From NCBI RefSeq assembly GCF_002807665.1, contig NZ_PEAY01000003.1, forward strand, positions 520,103 through 584,102: a stretch of 64,000 nucleotides of DNA, written 5' to 3'. This DNA comes from Neoalteromonas facilis. Its GTDB lineage: Bacteria; Pseudomonadota; Gammaproteobacteria; Enterobacterales; Alteromonadaceae. The notes under the pieces are model-generated. The model saw nothing but the letters and a program-made list of their open reading frames with translations, was not told where the DNA came from and did no database searches. Shown here piece after piece: positions 1 through 8,598 of the stretch (within the stretch, counting starts at the first letter, position 1; each line of letters begins with the position of its first letter). Position numbers and translations under genes: made by a program.

Positions 1-466
1 TCACTCTCACTTTAAATGTGTACTCTTGGTGCGAGTTAGTTAAAGGGGTCCAAGTCACTATTCCGTAATTATGTTCACCTAACGTTTGACCAACTTGAGC
101 TCCTATCGGGGCTTGTAACAGCTCATATTTGAAAGGCCAAGCGCCACCTTGCACACCAATAGGAATTTCATAGCGCATTTGCGGGTGAGCCCAGCGATGT
201 CGAGCATGTGTTTGAGTCTCGGTATCAGGTCGGGGGAATACAACATGCATCGGCATTTTGGCAGGAATAGGGTTTTCAATTTTGAAATCGAGCACTGGCT
301 CGCTATATTCCTGTTGGATTTCAAAATAATCTGACGAGTTTGGTGTAATAGCAGTTTGTTCGTCATTGCAACCAAGTAGTGGGGAGAAGGTAACGATGAC
401 AATCAGCCAAAACAGTAATTTACGCAACGCATTGATTTTCAATAGATTAAAGTATTGTAGCATCAT
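1..466 (-). CDS. Lipoprotein with Ig/cadherin-like domain, partial
   Basis: The reading frame starts at an ATG at 466 (a second ATG follows at once) behind an AAGGAAAT ribosome site and stays open to the window edge, so about 155 residues are visible and the C-terminus is missing. A hydrophobic segment ends in a lipobox (PLLGC, Cys33), indicating an outer-membrane or periplasmic lipoprotein. After a polar spacer the visible part resembles bacterial Ig/cadherin-type beta-sandwich modules (a G-A-W-P-F-x-Y-E segment, then Y-G-I-V-T-W-T-P and a closing Y-T-F-K-V-R-V strand). Repeats of such a module beyond the edge are plausible but not seen. No enzymatic motif is visible; a role in adhesion or polysaccharide binding is inference. 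Confidence 0.7.
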   Translation of the reverse strand, partial: MMLQYFNLLKINALRKLLFWLIVIVTFSPLLGCNDEQTAITPNSSDYFEIQQEYSEPVLDFKIENPIPAKMPMHVVFPRPDTETQTHARHRWAHPQMRYEIPIGVQGGAWPFKYELLQAPIGAQVGQTLGEHNYGIVTWTPLTNSHQEYTFKVRV

Positions 467-1104
467 ATTTCCTTTCGGCGAGAGTCATACGCGGCTTTGG
501 GGGGAGTGAAAAATATGAAGCTGAACATGACCTTTAATTGCAAGGGTAATATGTTACCTAATTTAGGACGTTTTGAGAAACACTAAAGTTGAACAAGTAA
601 TCTAACTAAAAAAAGACAGAATTTTTTCCATGCGTCGACGAAGCAATCAAAACCTCTTTAGTAAAAACCTACAAATTTCTCAAACTTGAAGTGGTAGTAC
701 CTGTGGATTAGCGGTTCCTTTATTGCGGAGCATTTACAGAGAAGCAAAAGTGCACCTGCAGACTTGTTTCAAAAGTTCTGCACGGCGGACCTGTTTATCC
801 GACCATTTGGAATCACAATTAAAAATTACTTTTCCTAGCCGATGCTGCCCTTACATATGATTTACGGAAATATGAGATTTCGGTTTTCCACAACGTCACT
901 TTTATATGAACAATACAGAAACAGAAACAGAAACAGAAACAGAAACAGAAACAGAAACAGGAAGCAGGATTAGACCGAAAGAAGTGATCGGACTGAAACG
1001 AAACCATGAATCAGATCTCTTTTCGTGTTACAAAATAGCTCAAATGAATATACTTTCTGCATTAGCATTAATTTTACGGTGAAAGAAGCGAAAGGGTTGG
1101 GGTT
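467..1104. other. 638-base intergenic region with a hexamer repeat
   Basis: No convincing gene lies here. A 23-codon frame at 515-586 follows a GGGGGAG stretch at good spacing, but nothing else supports it. The ACAGAA tandem repeat at 915-960 is the only strong structure and is listed separately. Frames crossing the repeat read as alternating Cys-Phe and look artefactual. Confidence 0.6.
915..960. repeat. Hexanucleotide tandem repeat (ACAGAA)x7.7
   Basis: Seven perfect copies of ACAGAA plus a partial ACAG run without interruption. The tract ends 144 bases before the start of the pyruvyltransferase gene at 1105. Copy-number change by slipped-strand mispairing would move the sequence upstream of that gene in 6-base steps. 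Whether it lies between promoter elements is not known. Confidence 0.95.
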
Positions 1105-1923
1105 ATGTTTGAACAGTTGGGTTCGATTTGTAATTTAGGTTTACGGCATGTGCGGAAGGAGAATCCTCGATTTATGTTTTGGTCAGTTTATTATCCTTTT
1201 AACTTCGGCGATTGGATAGGGCCATACTTGTATATAAAGAAAACAAAATCAGAGCCTTGGTTTAAATCACCCTCATCTTTTGACCGTGGAACTGTTTACA
1301 TGACCGCTGGAAGCATAATGGGGTTTACGCGAGAAAACTCTATTGTTTGGGGGTCGGGAATTATGAGCCGCAAAACGCTTTTCCCGCGGCCCCATAGTAT
1401 TCGAGCTGTCCGAGGTCCTTATACAAAAGAGCTATGCGATAGTCTGGGGTACGATTGTCCTGAAGTATTCGGTGATCCCGGACTAACATTACCTAGTTTC
1501 TACAATCCTGACCGAATGAATAAATACAAGCTTGGCATAATTCCGCATTATACTGATATGGACCGAGTCGCTAAGATCTTTAGTGCTGAAGAAATAGTGA
1601 TAATAGATGTCAGATATCCAATTGACCATATCATTGATTTGATGAATCAGTGCGAGTGCATTGTTAGTAGTTCATTACATGGGATAATCTTATCACACGC
1701 ATATAGTATTCCAGTCGGTTGGGTTTCATTTGATTCCCAGCTAACAGGAGATGGCGTAAAGTTCTTAGATCATTTCGGTTCACTCGGTGAATTCTCCCCG
1801 CAGAAACTTGATGGAGCAATCAATATACCAATAGATGAGTTAATTAGTTTTGCTCAAGACATGAAGCATTATGATACCACAGAAACGGTGGCACAACGCT
1901 TACTTCAAGCTTGTCCGTTTTAG
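1105..1923 (+). CDS. Polysaccharide pyruvyltransferase family protein
   Basis: 272 residues. The pattern fits the polysaccharide pyruvyltransferase family (CsaB/ExoV/WcaK type), which transfers pyruvate from PEP to form ketals on cell-surface sugars. Visible landmarks are NFGDWIGPYL near the N-terminus, IVWGSGIM, the RGPYTKELC segment followed by FGDPGLTLP, and the late IVSSSLHGIILSHAYSIP block that forms the conserved nucleotide-sugar-side site. There is no signal peptide or membrane span, so it is cytoplasmic. The ATG at 1105 has only a weak G-rich ribosome site. It stands alone between a repeat-bearing intergenic region and a dead IS3 fragment; the acceptor sugar cannot be told. The family call is firm, the substrate unknown. 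Confidence 0.85.
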   Translation: MFEQLGSICNLGLRHVRKENPRFMFWSVYYPFNFGDWIGPYLYIKKTKSEPWFKSPSSFDRGTVYMTAGSIMGFTRENSIVWGSGIMSRKTLFPRPHSIRAVRGPYTKELCDSLGYDCPEVFGDPGLTLPSFYNPDRMNKYKLGIIPHYTDMDRVAKIFSAEEIVIIDVRYPIDHIIDLMNQCECIVSSSLHGIILSHAYSIPVGWVSFDSQLTGDGVKFLDHFGSLGEFSPQKLDGAINIPIDELISFAQDMKHYDTTETVAQRLLQACPF

Positions 1924-2028
1924 TAATTGAGTAACAGAAATGCATTGCATATTGGTAAGATTTTTGAAATTCCAGACTTTGCTAGACGCTTTTGAACATG
2001 TGCAATGTCTCTTCAAACAGAGGTGTTT

Positions 2029-2242
2029 ATGAGTAAAGGCATGCATTATACCGAAGAATTTAAGATTGAAGCAGTCAAGCAGCTTACAGACCGAGGAATA
2101 TTCAGTCTAGGGGGTAGCTGATCGGCTTGGTATTTCGACTAAATCCCTATATCACTGGTGAAGCCTGTTGAGTGGCAATCAAACGGCTCGTCAGTCATCT
2201 AATGATTCAGTTCGCGTAGTCAAGTTAGGTCAAACCGTTTAG
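2029..2242 (+). pseudogene. IS3-family orfA remnant, frameshifted
   Basis: From the ATG at 2029 the frame reads MSKGMHYTEEFKIEAVKQL, the typical start of IS3/IS911-type OrfA, then stops near 2119. A neighbouring frame continues with VADRLGISTKSLYHW, the OrfA helix-turn-helix, and stops at TGA; a third frame continues to a TAG at 2242. At least two frameshifts or stops break it. No orfB is present and no terminal inverted repeats were recognised. It marks an old insertion between the pyruvyltransferase and the O-antigen-ligase-like gene. Confidence 0.85.
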
Positions 2243-2266
2243 TGAACGCAGTGAAGTCCATTGTGT

Positions 2267-3616
2267 TTATGTTTTTGACGCAGATTTCGATGAATTTGCC
2301 ACAAATACAAGACACGCATGTAAAGATGCAGATATCCATAGAAAGGGGTAATATCCCACTGTTACAAATTGCCCTGCAATGAAAAAACCCAAAACTGCCA
2401 TTTTGTTCCCTCTCCAAATAGATAACAGTACTCCAGAATCATCACAACTTATTAAATGCTTTGGAGTTCTCGTAAATAGGATAGTGGAAATAATTAAAAG
2501 ATAGAATAGTAAAGCAGTAAACCCAGCATCTGTTCCAATTTGTATCAATATGTTATGCGGTAATTCCGCATTTTTGTAAAGTATATCTTGTGGGAAGTGT
2601 GCTGTGTAATATGGGATGAAATTATGATAACCAACTCCAAGAGCAGGGTGCTCTTTCATCATTTCCCAGCCATTTTTCCAATACAACGTTCGCTGAATGG
2701 AGGTCTTATCTTTTCCTATTGAGGTAAACCTTTCCTTCTGCTCTTCAGGTAACACTTGCCATGCCAAAGAGATAACAATCCCCCCCATTATTAATGCTTT
2801 AGGTTTGAAGATTTTCTTCCAAAACATAACGGTGAACTGAACTGCTAGTGCAATTTGGGCTCCTCGGCTACTGGCACCTAGTATCGTCAATAAGGGGCTA
2901 ACTACCGCAATTATTAGGACCCATTTTTCCCATGTGGCTAAACTGGTAGCTCTGTTCCGATAAAGATAAAATGCAACAGGAAACAGTGTTAGCATCAGGA
3001 TGGCAAGTTCCCCCGAATTCTGGAAGTATCCTGAAGGTCCCATTAAGCCCCATGATGTGAATGAAAACCCTCTAAATACGTAGGTTCTCGCAGTACCAAA
3101 GGCGATTTTGATGGAACATAAAAAGATAACCAAAAAAAAGACATAAAGCCGCTCTTTGGTAGTGACTATTGACGTTATTATAAAGAAGATGATTATCCAC
3201 TGAGCAAAAAATATGTAATGTTCTGTTGACCAGCTAGAGTCGAATGCCGTCAATATTGACAAGTTAATTGTTACTGCAAACAGCAATATGAATGTGTGTA
3301 ATTTTGACCACTTTAATCGAGAGGTCTCATCGGTAAACGAAGCTGCCAACGCGATGATAAGAAATAGCTGAGCCCACGGAAGAAAATCAATTATAGGGAA
3401 AATGGACTGCGGTCTAAAATATTCAACAAACATGTAGCAGCAAATTGCTTTAAACGCGATGGATTCACTTTTGAAATAAGCCCACAGTGACGGTAATTTT
3501 AGAAACCAGAACTCACTTAGCGTTGCACTCGATTTATTGTTTGGACTCATTTCGATATTTACATAGTACGTTGGAAAAGCTTCTTCTTGCAATGTGACGA
3601 AAGCCACACTAATCAA
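2267..3616 (-). CDS. O-antigen ligase/polymerase-like membrane protein (Wzy_C)
   Basis: About 449 residues with many hydrophobic segments. The C-terminal half has the Wzy_C (O-antigen ligase, PF04932-type) signature: ILGASSRGAQIAL, then HPALGVGYHNF and the ELPHNILIQIGTDAGF block, whose His is typical of the large periplasmic loop. Members join lipid-linked glycans to lipid A or to proteins, or polymerise repeat units, at the outer face of the inner membrane. The longest frame begins with a TTG at 3616 behind AAGG; an ATG at 3550 is an alternative with a poorer ribosome site. Which acceptor it uses (lipid A, exopolysaccharide or glycoprotein) cannot be read from the sequence. Confidence 0.8.
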   Translation of the reverse strand: MISVAFVTLQEEAFPTYYVNIEMSPNNKSSATLSEFWFLKLPSLWAYFKSESIAFKAICCYMFVEYFRPQSIFPIIDFLPWAQLFLIIALAASFTDETSRLKWSKLHTFILLFAVTINLSILTAFDSSWSTEHYIFFAQWIIIFFIITSIVTTKERLYVFFLVIFLCSIKIAFGTARTYVFRGFSFTSWGLMGPSGYFQNSGELAILMLTLFPVAFYLYRNRATSLATWEKWVLIIAVVSPLLTILGASSRGAQIALAVQFTVMFWKKIFKPKALIMGGIVISLAWQVLPEEQKERFTSIGKDKTSIQRTLYWKNGWEMMKEHPALGVGYHNFIPYYTAHFPQDILYKNAELPHNILIQIGTDAGFTALLFYLLIISTILFTRTPKHLISCDDSGVLLSIWRGNKMAVLGFFIAGQFVTVGYYPFLWISASLHACLVFVANSSKSASKT

Positions 3617-3792
3617 GCATTTGCCTTATTTAATAGTCATTGCTTTTCAAGCATTTTTTACACCCCGTTAGAGTTTCACATAATGGATATTAGCTCAAGA
3701 TAAGTTTTAGGAATTGCTCAAATACAATTTAAAGTAAGCGTAAACTTGAGTATCATCATTTTCTTCACAAAAAAACAGCTAAGGACTCTCCT

Positions 3793-4923
3793 ATGCATCT
3801 TGATAATCTTGATGTCGTTAATAATACAGACTCATCATGCATAGTTTCAATGGAGTTAGACGGCGAATACCTGTATTACAAGCTTCCTGAGACTCCTTCA
3901 TACTTAGTGCTAGACCCCTTCATTGCTGTGGGATTAATTCCAGCAATGAATGCTCATTGCGCTGTATCGGTTGAAAGTGATGTCTCCGTATCTAGCAGCT
4001 TGTCGTCAAATTTGAAGTTCTATCAGGAGTTCTTTGCCACTTGGGTACCTGCTCTTGAAGTTGTTGATATAAAAGCAAAGGCCTCTTTCTCTCAGAGAAG
4101 CGCAAATAAGAAGGTTGGCTGCTTTTTTAGTGGCGGTGTCGACAGCTTTTATTCCTTCGTAAGAAACCAAAAAGAAATTACTCATATTATACTTTGTCGT
4201 GGTTTAGACATACCCATTCATGAAGAGCAACGTTGGCTAGACACGGTTGAACGAATTAAGGCCTTTGCCGATCAGTACGGAAAAGAGTTACTGTTAGTTG
4301 AAACTAATGCCAAAGATTTTACTTGTCATATGCAAACGGATTCTTACGACGTCGATAATCACGGGGCAATCCTAATAAGCACAGCTATGTTGCTAGATCT
4401 AGACCGTTTGATTGTGCCGGCCTCTTTTAGTTACAAAGACCTGTTTTTATGGGGGAGCCATCCCATTCTAGATCCACTACTGAGTACTGATCAGATGTTA
4501 GTAACACATGATGGCGCCGCTGAAAGAAGTGAAAAAACGCGTTATATAGTTGAATCTGGTATCTCGTTAGAAGCGTTGAGAGTGTGTAATAGGTTTGCTG
4601 ATTACAACTGCGGGAAGTGTGAAAAGTGCCTTAGAACCATGACTGCCATTGAGATTTATGGTGGTAAAACCAACAGTTTACCTAAATTGAATGTAGAACA
4701 GCTGCAAACTATAAAAATCTGGGATGAGTTTATTTATCCATTCTGGGTAGACAACTATAAAGCTGCAAAATCCAAAGGTAGAGAAGATTTATTGCCCCCT
4801 ATAATGCGGATCATGAAAGACTGGGAACGACGTCAGCGAATTAAGTCTTTTGATAATAAGTTTTTACACGGAGCTGGCCTCAAAACGTTGAGAAAGATCA
4901 AGTCACTCATTGCCAGAGGGTAA
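3793..4923 (+). CDS. QueC-like PP-loop ATPase of unknown substrate
   Basis: 376 residues, ATG preceded by AAGGA at good spacing. An N-terminal domain of about 105 residues precedes a PP-loop (SGGVDS, residues 113-118), which binds and adenylates. Four cysteines near residues 265, 273, 276 and 279 (C-x7-C-x2-C-x2-C, within RVC...NCGKCEKCLRTM) closely resemble the zinc site of QueC, the 7-cyano-7-deazaguanine synthase. The extra N-terminal domain and the conserved-looking W-G-S-H-P-I-L-D-P segment set it apart from true QueC, and no queD/queE neighbours exist. Its last 21 bases overlap the convergent asparagine-synthase-like gene. An uncharacterised ligase acting on a carboxylate is the safest reading. 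Confidence 0.65.
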   Translation: MHLDNLDVVNNTDSSCIVSMELDGEYLYYKLPETPSYLVLDPFIAVGLIPAMNAHCAVSVESDVSVSSSLSSNLKFYQEFFATWVPALEVVDIKAKASFSQRSANKKVGCFFSGGVDSFYSFVRNQKEITHIILCRGLDIPIHEEQRWLDTVERIKAFADQYGKELLLVETNAKDFTCHMQTDSYDVDNHGAILISTAMLLDLDRLIVPASFSYKDLFLWGSHPILDPLLSTDQMLVTHDGAAERSEKTRYIVESGISLEALRVCNRFADYNCGKCEKCLRTMTAIEIYGGKTNSLPKLNVEQLQTIKIWDEFIYPFWVDNYKAAKSKGREDLLPPIMRIMKDWERRQRIKSFDNKFLHGAGLKTLRKIKSLIARG

Positions 4924-6543
4924 ACGCTTGTCGTTCAGGTAGTTGATGTTAAATAGGCTCCAAACTGTTTCGGTATTCATTAATTCTAATTTGGCTAAAT
5001 GATCAGAGTAAAGTGGCGAAGTGTTTGAGCTCAACAGTGCCCGCACCCATTGATCTCGTGGAATAGGAAAGCCCAGCTTCTTTTGATAAATGGCATCTTT
5101 TTCTATGTATTCACAGGCTAATTGTTTTAATAACGGTTTTACCTGATCAGAAGTATCCTGTTTGAATGATTTGATTAGGCTAGCGCCGCTTAGCCCAAAC
5201 ATTTGCTGATCACTTAATCTATTTGAGATTTCAAGCATACTCGCATTATAAAAAGGTGAAACGATTCGCTTACCCATATGTAGTGCACTTGTCTCTAATT
5301 CAAAGATTTGATGAGAGCAACTGACGGCAATATTGAACTCAATCGCGCGCTCTCGGGAAAAATCAGCCCTGTGTTCGTGCTGAGTGACTTGCGGATTTTC
5401 ATAACCCATTGCATAGAGTTGTTTAGTTATTACGTCATCTGCTATTTCAGGAATAACGACCAGATCCCGCAGGCCACTCGCTTTGATCTTTTCAAGTGTT
5501 CTGCGAATAGCGATGGGCATAAGCTTTGAAGGAACATACTTGGCTACTTTCAGCAATTTGGCATCAATTATTCCTGACTTTATTTGACTACTTCCAAATA
5601 ACGTATCTGCGTAATGACCATACAAAATATCCGTTTCATCTATATGTTTGAGCAAAGAGTGCAATACTAATGCACTGTAGTTTCGGATGGGAACGCCTAT
5701 CGCATTTATGAGCTCGTCAAATGCCTGGATAAAGTCTTGCTCGTTTATCTGAATTATCTTGTGGGGTATCTGCAACGTTTCAGCGAATCGCTTGGCTCTC
5801 TCAAGCTCCGGGTTTTCTCCGTCACTCCAGTCAGGAGTATAGGCAATAACACTATCAAAATACTGTGCAGCGGTCGCTGCAAGGATAAATGAATCGACTC
5901 CACCGCTCAGTAATACGGCAATCGGTTCATCTGTTTGGAGTTCTTGAAAAGTGTTCTTTAAGCTCTGCTTAATACCTTTGATAGCACTTGCGTCACTGAT
6001 GCTGTTGGAGGACTTCTCTATGCTTAAAGAAGAGTCATGAGTATTGAAATACTGAAGTTTGCGTGATGTAGATATCGATATGCCTTGAAGAAAAGGAAGT
6101 ACTTGTATTTCTTTTTCCAAGGCTGAATTCGTGACTATACGAGACGATAACGCTCGTACAATTGCTTTGGGATCCCAAGGCTTACTTCTTAATATTGGAT
6201 GATTGGGGTCGGTAGTTATAAGCGTTTTGTGTGGGGTTTCCGATATTAAAACCCTCTGGCTAGCAAATCGGTCTCGAATTAGAGTAACTGACGTTCCTTG
6301 TTTACTTTCAACAATCAATGCCACTACAAAGTTGTATTCGCTAGTAGCGATAAATCGCCAGTCTTTGCGCTCAATTTTTATCATTAACTCTTCTGCCGAA
6401 AGTCCGCTCGGTAGTCGTGTATACAAAAGAGTTTTACTTGAATCTTCGATATTTGCGATATACGTATTTGGAGCATTGCTATTAATCGCGCAGCTTTTAT
6501 GAGAATCGGTCGGATGAGTAATGTCTATCGTTAGAAAATTCAT
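4903..6543 (-). CDS. Asparagine-synthase-like protein lacking the N-terminal Cys
   Basis: 546 residues. The C-terminal half is an asparagine-synthetase-type domain with PP-loop SGGVDS (residues 213-218), the following YTPDW and ELERAKRFAE segments, and the late VSPFYNASMLEI and KKLGFPIPRDQW blocks seen in AsnB. The N-terminal half looks like a worn class-II glutaminase domain (IRDRFASQRVLI resembles the AsnB R-D-x-x-G-x-x-P-L region), but the chain starts M-N-F, so the Cys2 nucleophile is absent and glutamine hydrolysis is not expected. It may use ammonia or another nucleophile to form an amide. Its paralogue lies at 16449-18070. The ribosome site before the ATG is weak. The substrate is unknown. 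Confidence 0.75.
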   Translation of the reverse strand: MNFLTIDITHPTDSHKSCAINSNAPNTYIANIEDSSKTLLYTRLPSGLSAEELMIKIERKDWRFIATSEYNFVVALIVESKQGTSVTLIRDRFASQRVLISETPHKTLITTDPNHPILRSKPWDPKAIVRALSSRIVTNSALEKEIQVLPFLQGISISTSRKLQYFNTHDSSLSIEKSSNSISDASAIKGIKQSLKNTFQELQTDEPIAVLLSGGVDSFILAATAAQYFDSVIAYTPDWSDGENPELERAKRFAETLQIPHKIIQINEQDFIQAFDELINAIGVPIRNYSALVLHSLLKHIDETDILYGHYADTLFGSSQIKSGIIDAKLLKVAKYVPSKLMPIAIRRTLEKIKASGLRDLVVIPEIADDVITKQLYAMGYENPQVTQHEHRADFSRERAIEFNIAVSCSHQIFELETSALHMGKRIVSPFYNASMLEISNRLSDQQMFGLSGASLIKSFKQDTSDQVKPLLKQLACEYIEKDAIYQKKLGFPIPRDQWVRALLSSNTSPLYSDHLAKLELMNTETVWSLFNINYLNDKRLPSGNE

Positions 6544-6574
6544 ATTGAGTCTTGAGTTTTAAGCAAAAAATTTC

Positions 6575-6603
6575 AAAAAAAAAGCCGGCATAAAAGCCGG
6601 CTT
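6575..6603 (-). terminator. Intrinsic terminator of the PEP-CTERM gene
   Basis: Read on the minus strand, the stem AAGCCGGC/GCCGGCTT with a six-base loop is followed by eight or more T. It lies 18 bases past the stop of the PEP-CTERM gene. Confidence 0.9.
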
Positions 6604-6620
6604 CTCTGTATGTGTAAGTC

Positions 6621-7577
6621 TTACGCTTTCTTGCGACGACCAACCAAAACTAAACCAACTAGGCTTAAAGCAAACACTGCTAGCGTTGAAGGCTCTGGAA
6701 CCGCTCTAACCGCGAACTGTGCATTAAGAACGTTTACTTTTTCTTCTTCAGTAAGGAAGCCAAATGCACCGCCACCTAGAGTTTGAAGACCACTCAAACG
6801 AGTGATTAGTTCATAACGCTTGTGTACGTCTGGGCCAACACCGCTAACAACAAACTCTACAGCGAAATCGATAAAGTCTGCGCCACCGCCGATGATGTTA
6901 CCACCAGCAAAGCCAATTACACTGAAAATGTCCGCACAACCGTTAACGTTAACACCAACACCAACTGCATTACCATCTTCACAGATGCCGTCGAAACCGC
7001 CATCGTTGCGAGTTTCGTTGAAATCTACAGCAAATTGTAGTTCAGGAGCCAATACTGCGCCTGTGTTGTTCGCACCCATGTTGTAGAAACCAGTAAGTTG
7101 CAAACCGTCTACTAATGTCACTGACTCAATTGGGGTGCTAGTGTTAGCCCATAATTTGAAGTTGTCGTGACGAAGAGCCGTACCGTTTTTAAACGCAGTT
7201 GTGTAGTCACCAAATGCCGCAACTGTTTGAACTCGACCTTGGGCCGCGCCACCATTTACGTCTTGATATACACCGTTTTCATCCCAAACCTGAGTAGTGC
7301 CTTCAGTAATAGGTGAGTCAACTTCTAAACAGCTTTGTTGATTTCCAACAACTGGGTCACCCCAACAAATTTGAGTAGATAAAGGACCTGTTGTTAGGAT
7401 TGAACCGTTGCCACCGTCAGAATCAGCAGCGCTCGCTGTTACGTCTGTGGCAGGATCCCAATTCATCCAACCTGCTTCGTTAATGAAATCCCACTCAGTA
7501 ATAAGAGTCGGCATTGCGAAAGATGCTGAGCTAACGCTCAATGCTGCTGCCGCTGCTAAAAGTTTAAATTTTTTCAT
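6621..7577 (-). CDS. PEP-CTERM sorting-domain secreted protein
   Basis: 318 residues from the ATG at 7577, chosen because AAAGGAA sits just ahead of it and a signal peptide follows directly (MKKFKLLAAAAALSVSSASFA). The C-terminus is a textbook PEP-CTERM signal: VPEPST, a hydrophobic helix, then GRRKKA. Such proteins are exported by Sec, cleaved by an exosortase at the PEP motif and delivered to the surface or into exopolysaccharide. The mature part is Gly/Asn/Asp-rich and contains four cysteines (TQIC, QSC, DGIC, NGC) that could form two disulfides. An LRHDN segment faintly recalls the THxN subgroup of PEP-CTERM proteins. No exosortase gene is in the window. It has its own terminator and is probably monocistronic. 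Confidence 0.9.
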   Translation of the reverse strand: MKKFKLLAAAAALSVSSASFAMPTLITEWDFINEAGWMNWDPATDVTASAADSDGGNGSILTTGPLSTQICWGDPVVGNQQSCLEVDSPITEGTTQVWDENGVYQDVNGGAAQGRVQTVAAFGDYTTAFKNGTALRHDNFKLWANTSTPIESVTLVDGLQLTGFYNMGANNTGAVLAPELQFAVDFNETRNDGGFDGICEDGNAVGVGVNVNGCADIFSVIGFAGGNIIGGGADFIDFAVEFVVSGVGPDVHKRYELITRLSGLQTLGGGAFGFLTEEEKVNVLNAQFAVRAVPEPSTLAVFALSLVGLVLVGRRKKA

Positions 7578-7736
7578 GTTGTTTCCTTTGTCAAACACGT
7601 CGATAGTTTACGCTTGCAAAAGATAAAGCATCTACCGTGCCAAAAATTCAACATGTTGTTTGTAAAGGTTTTTTTTGTTTTTGTTGTTTTTGGGATTACT
7701 GATTTGTAAAAAATGCTGACAAGTTATTTGGGAAGG

Positions 7737-8594
7737 TTATTTCTCGTTTACTACTTTCTTGGCCACTTTAAACATTATACGAGGCACTAAGCCTCGATTG
7801 CCCAATGGGCGCCACGTTTTCTTAAGCACATTTCGATAAGCGTCTATGTGTATGCCGTATGGTGCGCACAGCACTTCCCCTCTACCGAGCAGTATTTTGA
7901 GCGCATAGGTTTCAGCCATGCCTGCACATAAATTCACCGCCATTACTGTGGAAGGGCCTTTCTTCTGTTTAAAGCTTACTTTGCTTTCATCCACCAAATA
8001 CTTGCGTTGCAACATGGCTGGTGACAAGCCTATAAGAAACTGGATTAACTGATCTTCTTCTGTCTGTTTGTCGTTAAATCGAAAGTACTCTTCAAACGTC
8101 ATTTTACCGGGCATAAAACACAGCAGTGCACACCCCATGCCCAAGGGGGCAGCGGTTACCACGGGAATATTTTTTTCATAACATTTTTGAAAAACTAACT
8201 TACGTGCTGATAAAGCGAAGAAGTCTAAACTGTCGACGTATAAATCTATACCGTCTAGAAATTCATCGACATTCTCAACCGTTACGCCACCGTCAAATTC
8301 CTTTACACTGGCCTCTGGATTAATGTCTTTAACCATGGCAGACATGGTTGACATTTTTTGATGGCCAAGAGTTGACATAAAAGCCCCAAATTGGCGATTG
8401 AAATTATGTACTTCATACTCATCGAAATCAGATATGTGCATATTCTGAATGCCCAAACGCGCAAGCGTTAGCATATGTAGACTGCCAACACCACCAGCAC
8501 CTGCAATCGCGACTTTTTTATTTCTTAAGATGGCTTGTTCTTGCTCAGTTACCCAACCAATATTGCGGGAAAAGGCGTCGTTATAATTAAACAC
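7737..8594 (-). CDS. ThiF/MoeB/HesA-family E1-like adenylyltransferase
   Basis: 285 residues. The nucleotide-binding core of the E1 superfamily is intact: AIAGAGGVGS, DFDEYEVHNFNRQ (the acidic and Asn-x-x-Arg-Gln residues that bind ATP) and GHQKMSTM with the conserved Lys. These enzymes adenylate a carboxyl group, usually a protein C-terminus. The paired C-x-x-C zinc motifs of ThiF/MoeB are missing, so it is a divergent branch. It starts with a GTG whose ribosome site (AGAGGA) overlaps the stop of the upstream acyltransferase gene only four bases away, so the two are translationally linked. No ubiquitin-like partner was seen. The PEP-CTERM gene lies 159 bases downstream on the same strand. 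Function is unassigned. Confidence 0.8.
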   Translation of the reverse strand: MFNYNDAFSRNIGWVTEQEQAILRNKKVAIAGAGGVGSLHMLTLARLGIQNMHISDFDEYEVHNFNRQFGAFMSTLGHQKMSTMSAMVKDINPEASVKEFDGGVTVENVDEFLDGIDLYVDSLDFFALSARKLVFQKCYEKNIPVVTAAPLGMGCALLCFMPGKMTFEEYFRFNDKQTEEDQLIQFLIGLSPAMLQRKYLVDESKVSFKQKKGPSTVMAVNLCAGMAETYALKILLGRGEVLCAPYGIHIDAYRNVLKKTWRPLGNRGLVPRIMFKVAKKVVNEK

Positions 8595-8598
8595 GCTG

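Noticed and set aside
819-1007. Minus-strand frame with repeated Cys-Phe residues
   Set aside because: It is only the hexamer repeat read as codons, with no ribosome site or other support.
3793-6543. Defence island containing QueC-like and synthetase proteins
   Set aside because: No nuclease, ATPase, toxin or sensor gene accompanies them; the context is surface polysaccharide.
6820-7086. Pro/Thr-rich plus-strand frames inside the PEP-CTERM gene
   Set aside because: They arise from biased codon use opposite a well-supported gene.
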